Positions 1-32,621 of a stretch of 64,000 bases of DNA are shown piece after piece (position 1 is the first letter of the stretch; every line of letters starts with the position of its first letter). The translations under genes and the position numbers were made by a program. Below the pieces are notes generated by a model, which saw only the letters and a list, made by a program, of their open reading frames with translations, was not told where the DNA came from and ran no database searches. This DNA comes from Chanos chanos. Lineage: Eukaryota > Chordata > Actinopteri > Gonorynchiformes > Chanidae. The stretch spans positions 31,411,315 through 31,475,314 of the forward strand of contig NC_044499.1 of the NCBI RefSeq assembly GCF_902362185.1, written 5' to 3'.

Positions 1-45
1 TTGTACTAAAGTAGGAATAACTAGAAGGGCACTCGGAGAGCACAG

Positions 46-367
46 ACCTCCGCCAAGGCCATCAGTCCACTCTTTAAGTCGCAGCGCGGCACACCACTCC
101 CTGTAATGACGACAGGTTCACCCATGCGCAACAAATTCAATTCATTTTGCCATAGCCACCGGTGTTACGAAGTTGACATTAATACGTGGATCCACCCCGT
201 GACTCGGATCTGCTCCAAAATTGAAAGGGTTCTTCTTTGGCCCACGCTACACCCTTCCACCAAGTTTCGTGAAAGTTTTACGTTTTCCTGCTGACGAACG
301 GACAGACAAGCCAGCAAGCAAACCAACCAACAAACCGCACCGGAGACATAACCTCCTTGGCAGAGGT
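46..367. repeat. Short non-autonomous repeat with inverted ends (MITE- or SINE-like)
   Basis: The left end has acctccgccaagg at 46-58. The right end has ccttggcagaggt at 355-367, its reverse complement with one mismatch. Between them lie a ggatccacc...ggatctgctccaaaat stretch, a 'caccaagtttcgtgaaag' block and a run of caaacaaaccaacc. This arrangement resembles a high-copy dispersed repeat I remember from teleosts, ending in 'cataacctccttggc(g/a)gagg'. It has no coding capacity. The family name (possibly a conserved-domain SINE) is not certain. Confidence 0.55.
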
Positions 368-2769
368 AAATATGCACTACATTCTGGAATGTTACATGAA
401 GTGTTAATGTAGTGTTTATTTATTTTAAAAGACCATAATGCTTTGTAAAATAATGAAAATAATTATTGAAATTATGGTAAATGATAAATATTATTGCAGT
501 TTAAATTCTATAATATTATACAAGTGTAGATTTGAAGAAAACACAATAAACAATTATTTTGCACAAACATGTCAGCACTCAAATGTGCATAAGTGTCCCA
601 CATAAGAAAACATTGGTGAATGTCACATGGGTTTTAAGAACAAATCTCTTCTTAAGAATGGTTGGGGAATGAGGCCCATTGTTCTCATTCGAATACAGAC
701 AAAACATGATCGTTTCCAGTTGCAAATCTGCAGGTTTCTAAGCAATGAGCAGATTTCGTGACAACATTATAAAAAATAGTTATGACAGATGTTCCCTGTA
801 TCACCTACCTGGTCAACTAACACATGTAGCTAACTAAGTAACGTAACTTCAAGAGAAAAACAGGTTTAGAACTTGCTGAGGAGGCAAAAATCATCCTCAA
901 AAGTTTAGCAGGAATAAAGAAACGGCATTTAATAACTTCCTTAAGTGCTCTTGTGGTGTTCCTAGTTGTTACCATGGTTTCCAGAAATATTCTGTTCAAA
1001 GTCTATAGCTCCAAAATATCCACCATATACTTGCATTTCAAATAAAGACTACATTTTTAGTGTTAGATATTACTATACAAAATATTTTACATTATTAAAA
1101 ATAAACCTAAGAAGGCTATGCAGGGGAGGCTCCCCAATTCTGATAAATCTGAAACTTCATTACATCTGGAGAAAATACTTCCTCAGTGTGATGAACTAAA
1201 AGACTAACCAAGTGAGAGGTACCTAACTTCGTCAGTCTAAGTGAACTCAAGTAAGTCAACATTTGATGCTTACAATGACAGGTAGTCAAGACTAAAGTAT
1301 ACCCAGAAGAAAAAAAAAATCACTGAGGCTCCATCACCAATCTATGCTATCTTTGACTGCCATATTTCTCTATTCATATTTTTCCATTAGTCTTGAAGAT
1401 GTGGTTTGATATGTTATGTCCTGTCTGCACTCTCTCATTACTATTATGATTTTCATGATATAGAGTTAAGACTGTTCAGTGTCTTTATGATGTCCATCCT
1501 CTTCAGCTGGGCTGCAGATCAATCGATAATATCAACAGTGCTATCCAATCAAATCTATGCAATGTCAGAGATTGGTGGAGCCCACTAAAAGCTTGGCAAA
1601 TCTAATAAGTTGCTCCTGACAGTGACGATATGCAATCCTTTGACTTGTCATAAAACACAAGCCAAAAAGGTCTTTCCACAGATAAGCTCATTGTCTTTAG
1701 TGGAACCCTAAGAAGATAATGCATTCCAGTGACTCAACTGCATTTGACCTTCATAAGTGAACAAGTCCGAGAATGTTGAGCCAAGCAATATCAGTGGCTA
1801 GAAGATATGGGAGGAGAACTGAGGGAGAGAACTTCTTTTAAGATTTGAGATGCGATTACTGTACTTGGGGACAAAGTTTGTAACCATTTTTTCCCGGAGT
1901 CATTTTTGCACTCCATACCATTGACTCACTGCATGTATTGAATTATGTCTAAAAAAATGTGTCTTAAAATTAAGTCTAATCTTAAAGCCACCATTAAAAT
2001 GGCCTAAACCAAACACTGAGAGGTTCAGTGGTAACATGGAATGTGGTTTTATTGTGTGGTCATCTCTCATCTCCTTGCTCTGCAAAGAAGACTACTGTCC
2101 CTGGTGTCACAAATTGTTTATGTGCTTAGAACCAATTTTACTTCTGCATACTGCATACATTAGTAACTTGAATAGATGGAAATTCAAAGACTAGGTCCCT
2201 GCAGGGGAAAACAAACCAGTACTCCCACTGAGAGTAATATGAAATTTAGATCACACATAGATCACTAGGGAAACTCAATAGCTCGTGTCATAAAAGTATA
2301 GCCATGTAGCTACGTCTGAAACCAATTTTTCAGTGCAAGTCTGATTTTCAAATGGTTCAGCAGAAAGGTAGCTAGTTGCCCAGCAAAAATGTGCTAGCTA
2401 GCTCACTCACAACAAAAAGCTTGCACAATCTAGATAACTATCCATTTTAAACAGCAGACAGTTAAAACAATGTGCAGCACTGGCTGTTCCACTGCTCAGA
2501 TGACTGGTGATGTAGCCAAACACAGCAAATGTATATTCATGACCATCAACGTGTGCACATTTACAGAGCCAGTTCTGTAAATGCCATTCAAATCCAGATC
2601 TACAGTGACATTTCCAAATTACGCCTTTGTGCTGAACGGTGCACGAGGCCATAAACTGAAAGGAAGGACAGCACGTTTTAAAACTCCATTGTCTGCAGCG
2701 GCTTCAGATCCGAGAGATCGTGTGAACCAATGACTGTTGCATTCTTTCAGTGCAGGCTTTCATGTTGAA

Positions 2770-2890
2770 ATCTCAGGTCTTCATTAAGCTGACTCCTCAT
2801 CGGGCCCTGCTGAGAAAGAGGCTGGAATTTGCTAAGGGACCCACAGAATAGAGCGGGAAAGGTCAGGCGCGCATCTCATCAGTGGTGCTC
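2770..2890. promoter_or_regulatory. Candidate conserved non-coding element in parg intron
   Basis: A balanced-composition island in otherwise AT-rich intron, containing cattaagctgactcctc and a GGCGCGC core. There is no open frame and no repeat signature. It is called on texture alone; a cross-teleost alignment would decide. Confidence 0.2.
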
Positions 2891-3369
2891 GGCCTGAAAT
2901 TACTCACACTGGTGGAGATTCCCCACGAGGGGTGATTGTCTTAATCTTAATGCCATCATCTTGAGAGACCATTTGTCTCCAAAATGAACCTTTTCTTTTC
3001 TTTCTTTTTTTTTTTTTTTTAACAAACCTCTCCCACTGTTTCTTTTCCTGATGACATGAACATGTCCACAAATGAGAGAGTGAAAAGTTACCTTTTTTCC
3101 CCCATTTTACATTCACCTATTTTATATTTCTTTGTACCATTTGATCTCATTTGAACATCATACAGAAAACCCAAAGAACAATCAAAAATAATTTAACCTG
3201 CCCTTTGCAAGACAAAACGAACAAACCAACTAACTAAAAAACACGGTAAGTAAATCTAAGTGCAACATGAGTGAGGAAATAGCTCCTCATTCACTGCTCT
3301 TCATTTATAGTTCCAAATGCTAGCATAAATGTTGCATGGGCTGTGTTCTCCAGGGAAAAGGGGGAAGAG

Positions 3370-3600
3370 GAGCCGCTCTATGCCAGAGAAGGCATCGGAG
3401 ACCTGGCTGCCATTTACGTCACGTTTCCTGGGTCGGATCACTATCAGTGAGTCATCGTCCTCCCCCTTTATCCTATTTATACTCCTAACTGCCCTCACGG
3501 CAAGCCCAGACACACAGCAATCACCGGCAATTCAATTAAGTTTGGCCACTTTGGCAAATTTCAGTGCAAGCCATAAGATCCATTAAGGATCCATGTCAAG
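3370..3600. promoter_or_regulatory. Candidate conserved non-coding element in parg intron
   Basis: A dense stretch with a CRE-like tTACGTCAcg near 3415, an AP-1-like gTGAGTCAt near 3448 and aattcaattaag near 3530. No reading frame here looks like protein. The base composition differs from the flanking AT-rich intron. The function is inferred only. Confidence 0.25.
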
Positions 3601-4689
3601 ACGCTGCACGGTGGAGGGGGGGCGGGCTGATTTACTGCACTGCAGAGACTGGACCGAACATGGGGTACGTTAGTTTAATAAAGACGATGGAACAGGAGTG
3701 TGCATTAGCGGAGCGGGTTCCCGGGTGGAGTCTTCCTGCGGTAATTAATTCAGGGCGCCTGTAATAAAGTTAAGTGGTGTAAGTGGAAGGGGGACAGAGT
3801 GGAGGTGGGGGGGGGGGTTTGAAGGTGACTCCATGGAGACAAAAGTGGAGGTTGGAGGAGAATACCAATGAGGGACATGGAGTCTGGATGGCAGCCATCA
3901 AGAACTACTGAGGAAAAATGTTTAGAAATCAAAGGCAAACTTGGGGGAATATGCATATAAAGTATTTGAACTAGGACTTGCCCTGTTTAAATAATCTTTA
4001 AAGAGCTTTTCTTCCTTCCTTACAAGGGACTTTATAAAGGTCTTAAGTGAAGCCTGTACAACAATGCTATTGAACACTTCCATTTATGTTTCTCGTCAGT
4101 AGGGAGGAATACGTTTGCTTAAAGCCTCAAGAGCCTGCTAAAACTAAATTTATAAAGTACTTCTCACTGGACAAAATGATGAACAGCACTTCACTAAGTT
4201 ACTTAGTCATTCTCTTAGTGATTTAGCAAAGCCTGTAGTCAAGTGTCACATAGTTGAATAAGTAGTGCACAGCGTGTATTTATGTCAGAATGTGTGTTTG
4301 TGTGTGTGATGTCGTGTGAGTTTAAGGGGGGTTGATGAAGGATGTGTTTGCACAGCAGTAGTTGGTGTACAAAGAGCCAGAGGAGAACTCCAAATGCTGT
4401 TTCTTCTTTCGACCAATCAGCTTTTGCAATCAAGCAAGCATTTAAGAGAAACTCCACCACAAATCACACGACCGAGCCTCACCCCTTTCATTTTCACCAA
4501 AAAACTACTAGAAATGCATAATTTCTCGAGCTCTTTTATTTTAAGCTTGGACATTGCCTTTACTTAAGATTAGAAAGGAAGATTATATTTTATCTTCCAA
4601 TAACATAAAAAAGAAGGAAAACTCTTTTTCCTAAGAAGCTACTGTGAAGTCACAGTATTGGTTGTTAGTGTAGTAACTGGTTTGATCTC

Positions 4690-4860
4690 AGTGGGAAGTG
4701 AAGCGTGATGAAATGAGCCATTCTGGCCATTCTTAATGCCCGGCAGGAAAATCCCATCTCAGCCGCGACTCTGCTGAATAGTGCACCTTTGTCCATGCAT
4801 GCAGCCTTTTACAACTCACTTCATTTCCAAGATGTAATCAGACGTGAGTCTCTTATGAGG
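4690..4860. promoter_or_regulatory. Candidate conserved non-coding element in parg intron
   Basis: A balanced-composition block with gaaatgagccattctgg, a CATGCATG (RY-like) core near 4795 and gatgtaatcagacgtgag. It is non-coding in all frames that I could read as protein. It is called by texture and not by alignment. Confidence 0.22.
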
Positions 4861-6655
4861 AAACTCTTATCTCTCCAAGTGGACAAGCTACGCTGTTCTG
4901 TTGCTAAGCTATAAGATGCTCCTTTGCCTGATCAACTTTAATAATCAATACATTTACTTAGTTTTTAACAGGACTAATTGTAGAGGTTCTCCAAAAATGG
5001 AATAAACCTCTACTGAGTCTAGAACTGGTACAATTTCAAAGTGTATTCCAAAAATCTATTAAGTGATAAAGTAAAAGTTGTGAAAAGTGTGTAAGGAATT
5101 TACATTTAAATGATTGTACAAAAAAAGGTAGATAAAACACATACCTCTAATATAAGGCCCAAACCTGTTTTTGCTCCATACCTAGCCTGCCAAACTACGT
5201 CCTACTATAAATTAACCTACTGTATATGTTTATTTCATCTGAATCGCAGCTGTACCACAAATACCCTAGTTGGGGCTCAAGGGAGCCTAGTAAGCCTTGC
5301 TCCCTTTGGGCAGTTCTGTTAGTCAGGGTCACTCTCCTTCTCACTGCTTGTTGGTGAGGCACTTACATAGTTCCTCTTTGTATTGTCAGTCAAATAGCAT
5401 GCTATGTTACTCCAAAAATCCACATGGGTCTTGGTTAGCAAAGACACAAGGGCTGGCTTCATGCATATCTATGTGTGTTATCTCAATTCATGTGTAAGGG
5501 CAAGATTTATGAGACGAGGTCTCATTAATTCAGTCATTCATTCATTTGCCCAAAACCAAATTATTTATATATTACTTCTATTATGTATGTATCTAGTTTC
5601 TTTATACATACATATATGTTTCATCATATATACATACATAACTTTACATACAAGCCTCAGGTCCTGCAGTGTGATCACTGAGAGAGAGATCCATCAGAAG
5701 AACCGTTACTCTCTCTGCTAATGCTCTAGATTACTCCAGATAACCATATATGTACAAGTGTACAATCCTTCAAGAAGAGAAAATATCTATCTAATGCAGG
5801 CTGATCTCTGCCGCATTTCCGCCCATTCAGATAGAAACCCATCAAAATCTCCAAAATCTCAGACGGCACATAGTCAGATGCTTACCCTTTACAAGTATTC
5901 GTCTGTGGTTGATTACATTTCTGACCCAGGAAGTTCTGGGATATGTTGACTAGTTTTTGTTATGATTAAGTCTGTAGAGCACTAGCCTGGTAAATGGACG
6001 TCTGTTATGCTTACGCTGAGGTAAAGGTAAAGCAGGGGCACAGGAAATGCTTAAAAATGAAGCGAACTCTGACGCCAAACTTGAAACATGAAGGAAAAAA
6101 AAGTTTTTAAGAAAACATACAAAATTTTTAAGCGGTAATGAAATGACTTCACTGGTTAAACACCAGCACAGCAAAAGACATGTAGCTACCCCATCATAAG
6201 ACATTTTCATCTGTAATATGGTAGCAGTGTTCAAGACCCAAGATGGCTGTGAAGGGACACCGAAAACTGTTTGTTCCAAACTAGAATAAATAGGACAATG
6301 CGCTACTTTGACTTGAAGTCACTTTGAGGTTGTTTACTGATCAAGATCTCCAGATTTATATCTTTGCCAGGTTTTATGTCTTTTTTTTTTTATTCTTTAA
6401 GTCGGTCAGGACATCCTGATAGCCCAAGTCCTTGCCAGCAAATCACTAACTAGAGACAGCAATCAGGAATCAGCCTCCCCCCTGCCCTTAATCTACGAGA
6501 GAGACGGGACGTGATTGCAGGTCACTCTCTCTGTGCTCTCGCTGTGCAGTAGTCTGATGAAGAACACTGTCACTACGGTAACCCCACCGAGAATGTCACA
6601 AATTGACAGATTGCATGTTGCGCTGGTGCAGTAAAAGGGCTGAATGTTTGACTTA

Positions 6656-25985
<19,330 letters not shown>

Positions 25986-26847
25986 ACTGGGGGAAAACAG
26001 CGTGTCAGATATCAATTATTCCAACGAAAAGGGCAGATATTTAACTACAAAAACTATATCTGGAGAAGAACACGATATTCTATGCTTGGCTATGGGATGG
26101 AATATGACTAGTATTTTACTTTTGATTTGTTAAATTTGTTATCTGTTATATATGAGTGTTTATTGGCACAATATACAGTCATAACATTGATTACAGATCA
26201 CCAGCGGAGACGATGAAAGCGATGCAAGTGTACTCACACTGAAATCTTAAAGAACACAGAGGATGACAGGTAACGTGGCTTGACCGGGTGTCTATTGCTT
26301 TGCTTTTTAAATAACACTTGTCCAATAAATCTAAACATGTGTTTTGTGGCCATACGATTAGAAATTAGTCCCCGTTCGTTTTTTAGCTTAATAATGTTAT
26401 TTCCAAACTCCACGAGTTAAATGTTGGAAGCATCTCAGCACCGGCCAGACCGCGCTAAAGTAACTGGTCAAAACAAAAGTGGCGGCTGTGCCGTAAAGTA
26501 ACGTACTGTCGTGATACTAAAAAAACAAAACAAAAGAAAAACTGGGAGGACCTAAACTGCAACGAGCTTCGATGCTATTTCACAAATGACTCTGTGAATA
26601 GGTTTTGCAGAAGTATGGTCTGGCTTTTAATTTTTTTTTTTTTTTTTAGAATTTTTTTAGAACTTCCCACTTTAAAATCTAAGCGCCCTTCCTCATGCCA
26701 AGGCTTTAGATGGCAGTAAAGTGTCATCGAAATTCCGTCGGAAACATCGTAGAGTAAGAAAACCAGGAAGCGTGCCGTGTTTACTTCTGCCATAGTAATC
26801 TCAAAGTAAACATCGACTACTAGCTAAATGGTCCGTGTTTGCGACAG
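25986..26847. promoter_or_regulatory. Head-to-head parg/pstk promoter interval
   Basis: 862 bp separate the two start codons. On the minus strand a CCCCCAG acceptor-like sequence directly precedes the parg ATG, and GTGAGT near 26240 could be the donor of a 5' non-coding exon. A minus-strand ATG frame starting at 26793 (MAEVNTARFLVFLLYDVSDG) lies only 55 bp from the pstk ATG. A T-run occurs at about 26630-26647. The region is probably a shared bidirectional promoter. Confidence 0.5.
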
Positions 26848-29416
26848 ATGGATGCACACCCCACTCTTGGGACTACATCTAGTCATGCTGTCTGTCTTTG
26901 TGTGCTGTGCGGTTTGCCTGCAGCGGGGAAGTCGACTTTAGCGCAAGTGATCTCCACCCATATTTTTAAGCAAGACTGGGGGACTTTTGTCCTGTCGTAC
27001 GACGAACTTATATCTGAGGACGCTTTCAGTGTTGATACGTCTAAAAACGATGATACGCTCCCTAACGCAGTATGGACATTTATATGTGTATCTTATTATA
27101 GTAGCGAAAGTGGACAGAGCAGTTAGCTCAGAGTGCAAGTTAAGTGGGTTATTATTGTGACTGAAAACAGAAAAGCTTAGGATAACCTGTATTTAGAACA
27201 TCAGTTTACACCGTCATCAGTGTTATTATCAAAGCATGAGATGTTCCCAGTGAATGGTCTGAAAATATCTAATCATCAGTCGAACCAGTTTGAAACTGTA
27301 GTATTTAGCAGTCCATCATTATCTGTACAGACCAGTACAGAACTTTTATTGTTTGATATTGTTTTAGGCCTAGACTTACCTTTCTCATAAAGATTCACTA
27401 ACATTTGCTTCTAAAATCTGCACCATTTTTCCCAGCAAACCAAATGGAGGCTCCACAGACAAACTTTGCTGTCCTGTCTGGACTGGTTTCTGGGGAGCTC
27501 TGCTCATACGTCAGTGTCCAGTGACAGAGAGGGAGAGGTTTGGCTCCGCTTTTACAGTGCAGTCCAGAAGCAAAATGTGTTGACTGCATGTGAAAACTCC
27601 CACGCTCTGCCTTCACGTCTGCTCGTTCTGCTCGACGACAACTTTTATTATCAAAGCATGAGATATGAAGTCTGCCAACTAGCAAGAAAACGTGGGTGAA
27701 AAATATTTGTAGAACAAAGGGACATAGAAGTACCAGTTTGCTGGTCATGTCTGATCTATGTAGGGCTAAATGCGCCTTCTCTCCTTTGGGTGACAGACTC
27801 TGTTGGGTTCTGTCAGGTGTATCTGCAATGCTCTTTGGAGTTATGTTTGGGAAGGAACCAGAGGAGGAACCAACCTTTGCCTGATGCAGTTCTCCTGGAC
27901 ATGTCGAAGCGCATGGAGCCTCCAAATCCCAACAAAAACCCATGGGAGCAGAGGAGCCTTACGCTGCACAGCACGGACCACCTCACTGAGAAGGACATGT
28001 AAGTTCTTTCAGATCATTTAAAAAAATACTGCATTAGTTCGTCTGCGTACATAACAACCTCTCAAGTTTGTAAAACTGAGTTTTGTGCGCATCATTATGT
28101 TGTATGGGTATCTTGGGTAAGGTTTTTTTAAATTAAGCCACCATCTGTTTAAATGAAAGAAGGAAAGGTGGGAATGTTGACATCAACATGGTCCACACAT
28201 AAGAGGATATGTTAAATTCTCAAACAGTTCAGACACCTTATGTTGAAGGAATCAGTGCATGAGTTTATTTGCATATACATATTGCAGAGGCTTTGAGCAG
28301 ACCAGAAGAAATGTTTATCTTATTTATCTTTTTTTTTTCAGTGAGAAGTTCATGCACTTGATCTCGTCTGCAGTGGAAAACCCCCTGAGCCCAACTGAAG
28401 ACAACTCAGAGCAGAGGGTTTGTTGTTTCTCATCACTTTCAACAGACTTGGTCACTGACAGGCTAAAACTTTTTCATGTTGTCTTTGAAAACAGAACAGT
28501 CTCTACCATAACTGCTGCTACGGAAGACTGAACCCATGACCAAAGAGAACAAGACTGCAAACTGATTCCCCAGAATAAACCAACAAACCAACCAGCCAGA
28601 TAATAATGAACTCTTTAGGACAGACTCTAATACTGTGTGTTCTGTCTTTAATAGGAGGCAGACAAGCAGGCATGTGCGTCCAGTGTGGTGCATCAGGCGG
28701 ACCAGACGTGCAGGCGCCTAGTGTCTAAGGCTATGCAGACAGCTAGAGGTAACTTTCTCCTCTGTGCAGATACTTGTCTGCATCTTAATCCATTATTTCT
28801 GCAAATATGCAACCTGCTATTTAGGCTGGTCTGAAAATGTAAGGGCTAAGTCATTCAGTGTTTTCTAGTCAATCTGAAAGTAATGTCATTGTTTGAAGTG
28901 GTACATAATGCACAAGTTGAGTCATCGCACTCAGTCAGCATACTCCGCTGATGTTACTGTTCAGTGTGTGGATGTCCGGTGGCGTGATCATCTGAAGCCA
29001 TTTGCGATATAAAATTGTGACGTAGCGGTGTATATGAGATTATTTTCATTCCACCATTATAGGCCTCTTTATCCTCATTTAATATGCAAGTTTTGTCTTT
29101 TTCTTCACTGCATTGATCATGCTTGAAATGGGTGTTTTGATTCTGAAGTACAGAATGTTGACTGACAGGTGGTCTTGTCCTTCCAGAGAACACGGTCTCC
29201 TCCGAAAGCATGAAGGTTCTAGCCAAGGAGCTGAATGAGCTGAAAACCAGATTCCTGCAGGATCTGCGAAAACAAATTCTCCATGACCTCCCTGTCAGTG
29301 CAGGTGAGCCTCTGGACGTGGAGGGGATCGTGAACAGGGCAGTGCGGGTTTTTAACCAGGAGAGAGATGACATCTTGCTGAGACATGGCATTAATTCAGA
29401 AGCAAAAACTATGTAA
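26848..29416 (+). CDS. pstk: L-seryl-tRNA(Sec) kinase (O-phosphoseryl-tRNA kinase)
   Basis: PSTK phosphorylates Ser-tRNA(Sec), the step before SepSecS makes selenocysteinyl-tRNA, in the cytosol. Six exons: 26848-27069, 27436-27691, 27797-27998, 28342-28417, 28655-28748, 29187-29416. Splice phases agree and the frame is 359 codons plus TAA (human PSTK is about 348). The P-loop CGLPAAGKST is at residues 21-30. LLVLLDDNFYYQSMRYEV at about 136-153 is the family's conserved central motif. PNPNKNPWE follows in exon 3, and ELNELKTRFLQDLRKQ lies in the C-terminal helical region. Start: the first ATG in frame, at 26848. The exon 2 donor is GTGGGT. It lies head to head with parg and convergent with ikzf5. 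An AATAAA lies at 29559. All parts look intact. Confidence 0.95.
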
Positions 29417-29558
29417 CAGGATGACATTCATCATTCAGAATCTCTCTTTTCTTGCAAAATATTCTCTTGAAAATATGTTGATGTTATTTAATGACTTGTA
29501 AATATCAAAATGAATCTTCACAGATGGTTGATACAGTGAATATTTAATTAACTATACA

Positions 29559-29564
29559 AATAAA
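29559..29564 (+). terminator. pstk polyadenylation signal
   Basis: AATAAA lies 143 bp past the pstk stop codon in AT-rich 3' UTR sequence. Confidence 0.6.
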
Positions 29565-29679
29565 ATTAAATTTTTACAGACGTGTTTTACTGAGTTTTTA
29601 TTCTACTTGTGTTTCATTAAATGGATATGTATGTTTTGAAGCTGTATGATCAGACACTACTCATGTTCATTTCAATGTG

Positions 29680-29685
29680 TTTATT
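29680..29685 (-). terminator. Candidate distal ikzf5 polyadenylation signal
   Basis: TTTATT on the plus strand is AATAAA on the minus strand. If used, the ikzf5 3' UTR would be about 2.9 kb and would end roughly 100 bp from the pstk cleavage site. Several other AATAAA-like motifs lie between, so the choice is uncertain. Confidence 0.3.
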
Positions 29686-32621
29686 TCATGACTGTAAACA
29701 AAGGCAGAGCTATGTGTACCCATAAAAGGCATTTGTCTTCGGTTGATTATACAATTCAAATACTGCACATCACGACATTGCATTGTAGTTGTTCCAGAGT
29801 GGAGTCATAAAAACAACCAATTTCCAGTCTGCTCAGTAAAAGCAACTACAATTCAACATCCGGTCAGGCAGACACCGACCATGTGAAAGCCTAGCAAAAA
29901 CGTCACTAATACTTCACTTTTGACAACACATCAACTGATACTCCGCAAGCAGAAGTCTTCAGTTTCGGGATACATATTCCAAAGTTAAATATAACTGAGC
30001 TCAGTGGATTGTCTAGAAAATACAATGCACGCTTTCATGTACCATCCATGTGTTTTGTCCAACATTTAAAAGAAATGTCTGCTGTTTGCACCTTAAATTA
30101 AGCCAGCCATGAGGCAAAACTGAAATCACAACAAACTGAAGAACTTCATACAAAAAAAGCATAAAACATGTTACATACATGTATATGTCTGAAATATATA
30201 TCACAGAATAACACACAAATTAGAACAATAAATAAAAAGCAGATTATATTAAAGGCCTTTTTGTGAAATGATGAACAATCCCACTTACATTAAAGATATG
30301 TTGAATTATTAGCTACAGTTAAAAAAAAAAAACTGACTTCATTGTTTAGAAAGAACAGTCATATACCCTCAGATTTCTCTCACCGGCCTAAGACTCCCTA
30401 ATAATATCACAATGAAATTTACATAATTTTACATAAATAATGAGTTATCATCTGATTAAGGTTATAAAGGCATGATTTAAGTGTCAGTTGAGTTTCACAA
30501 AAAGGCAAAGTGTGTGACAAAAAACACAGCAAATAAAGACCTGGTTTAGCCACTGTCCAATTCTGTGGATCATCTCTGAAGTGACACCACAATCAAAACA
30601 AGAGTTATAAGTTAAATATGAGTACTTCATATGAAATAAAAAGGTAATATTATGTGCAATATTTCTTCACAATATACTTTTGTTTTGTTAAATAATGCAA
30701 ATGAAGGTAAACTATTAATAAAATGTCAATACATAAAAGAAGCCCTTACTATTTAATTTCCTTTTATAACATTTAAGGGTTTTTTTTTTTTTTTTTTGGT
30801 TTTCATAGTGGAAAACGAAAAGACTTACAGTTATTTTCATTCTGCTCCAAGGACTTTTTTTTTAACCTGTGATGGTTTTATTTCTGACAAGATTTCAAGG
30901 CCTCAACTTAAATGTAAGTACATACGTGTCCTATGTTTTTGGATTCAACATAGTACATTTATACACGCAAGTACTGAAATATAGTAGTGTCACTACTGCT
31001 ACAAAGACATCTTGGATGTGCAAAAAATCTGAATACCAACAGTGGACACTCAACAGTTACATTACTGATTATATATATATATATATGTTTAAAAAAATGA
31101 TTCTATTTAAACTCACATCTACAGTGTTACTGGAAATGCCCTTAAAATATTTATTAAAAATTCAATTAAAATACCTAAAGGTTATTTAAAAAATACTTTG
31201 ACCTTGAAATGAAGAATCATTGCAATTCAAGATATTCAAGGTTCAGTTTGAGTCAATTATCACCTGTAAACCAGACAGTAATAAGTAAATGATTTGTGAA
31301 GGAATGGTTTTTTGAGGACATATGTGAATTGTGCAGGTGTAGGCCAATTTCAGCGATCCACATGATGTGGAGAAATTGTCTGAGATAAGCCACATGATGG
31401 TCACACACACTGCATACAGCACTGGCACCTGGACCCCAAAAGTGGAGAGGTAGAATTCTCAGAATTGGACACCTGACTGATGAAGGTGCAAAGGTGAAGG
31501 TCTCACACTTAGCATATATTAACCTGTACTGCTCTGTTGGTTTTACATTGTTAGGGGTGAGCACATTAATGCACCTCATCTGGTTCAACTAATATTTTGT
31601 TGAAGCCTTTTCCCATCACTTGGAAAAATGGAACAAAACCGACTGGGTAAGTGAAAACCGAGCTAACTGCTGAAACCAGAAAATTAGTTAAAGTAGTATG
31701 TTTATATACCTGCTCTCACCACAGCATAGCTAGCTATCAGGGTAATATGCCCATTAGAAGTTACCTGTTTGCTAAATAATATGATACAGTGCACTACGTG
31801 ACCTGATTCATGTAATAAGATTTGCCCAAAACTGAAACAGCCACCTGTTGTAGCTTCACCGCTCAAGAAGGGATATTATTTCCACAAAGGGGAAAGAAGT
31901 GTCTCATTTTGCACCAATCGAAAGAACAGGCAAACCCTGGATATCCCTATGGAATGCTTAAAAAGAAAAAGGATTGTTTAAAACTATAAAGTGATCTCAA
32001 AACATTCCTCAGCCATATTATTAGGCTTTTTCTAACACGTTAAATAAAACAATAAATAATAAATTATCATTTTAGACTGTATTATTGTAAAAACCAGTAT
32101 TATAGCTATATAAGTTATCTATGGGAAATGGCACTTTCTCTGCAAATGGAAACTTGAGCAAATATTTCTTGCCCTTTTGTCAAAAAAAGTATAACAAACA
32201 AGAAAATGTATGAAGTTGTATGAAGAAGCTACGAGGTTGGTGTAAAATTGAGCAACCTAGGTCCAACAAACCAGAGCAACGTCACAGAGTATACGAACTG
32301 GCTTTGGTTTGAGTTAGTAAATAAAAAATGGATGCAGAGTAAATAAAGCAATACAGACTGAATATAGCTTAAATTTAACTACTTTTTACCTTTTTTCTTA
32401 TCTGTCTCTTTACATCCCATAAAATAAGAATTATTATAATTTAAACAATAGAAAAGCCCAGGACAAGTTGTTCACAACTTGAGGTAGTTTACCCCATATT
32501 AAATTACGCCATTCTTCATACAAGGGCTAACTAAAAGTTAAACCGCAAACAGCAACCTCTGGGATAAATTATGACACTCCACAGTCCAAATGTATACGGA
32601 AACTGACTCCCTGGAGAATCA
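29686..32621 (-). other. AT-rich stretch between pstk and ikzf5, probably ikzf5 3' UTR
   Basis: No exon or convincing repeat is seen. Long T and A runs (for example 30780-30797) and short open frames only. The orientation and AT content fit a long 3' UTR of ikzf5 on the minus strand, which is inference. Confidence 0.4.
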
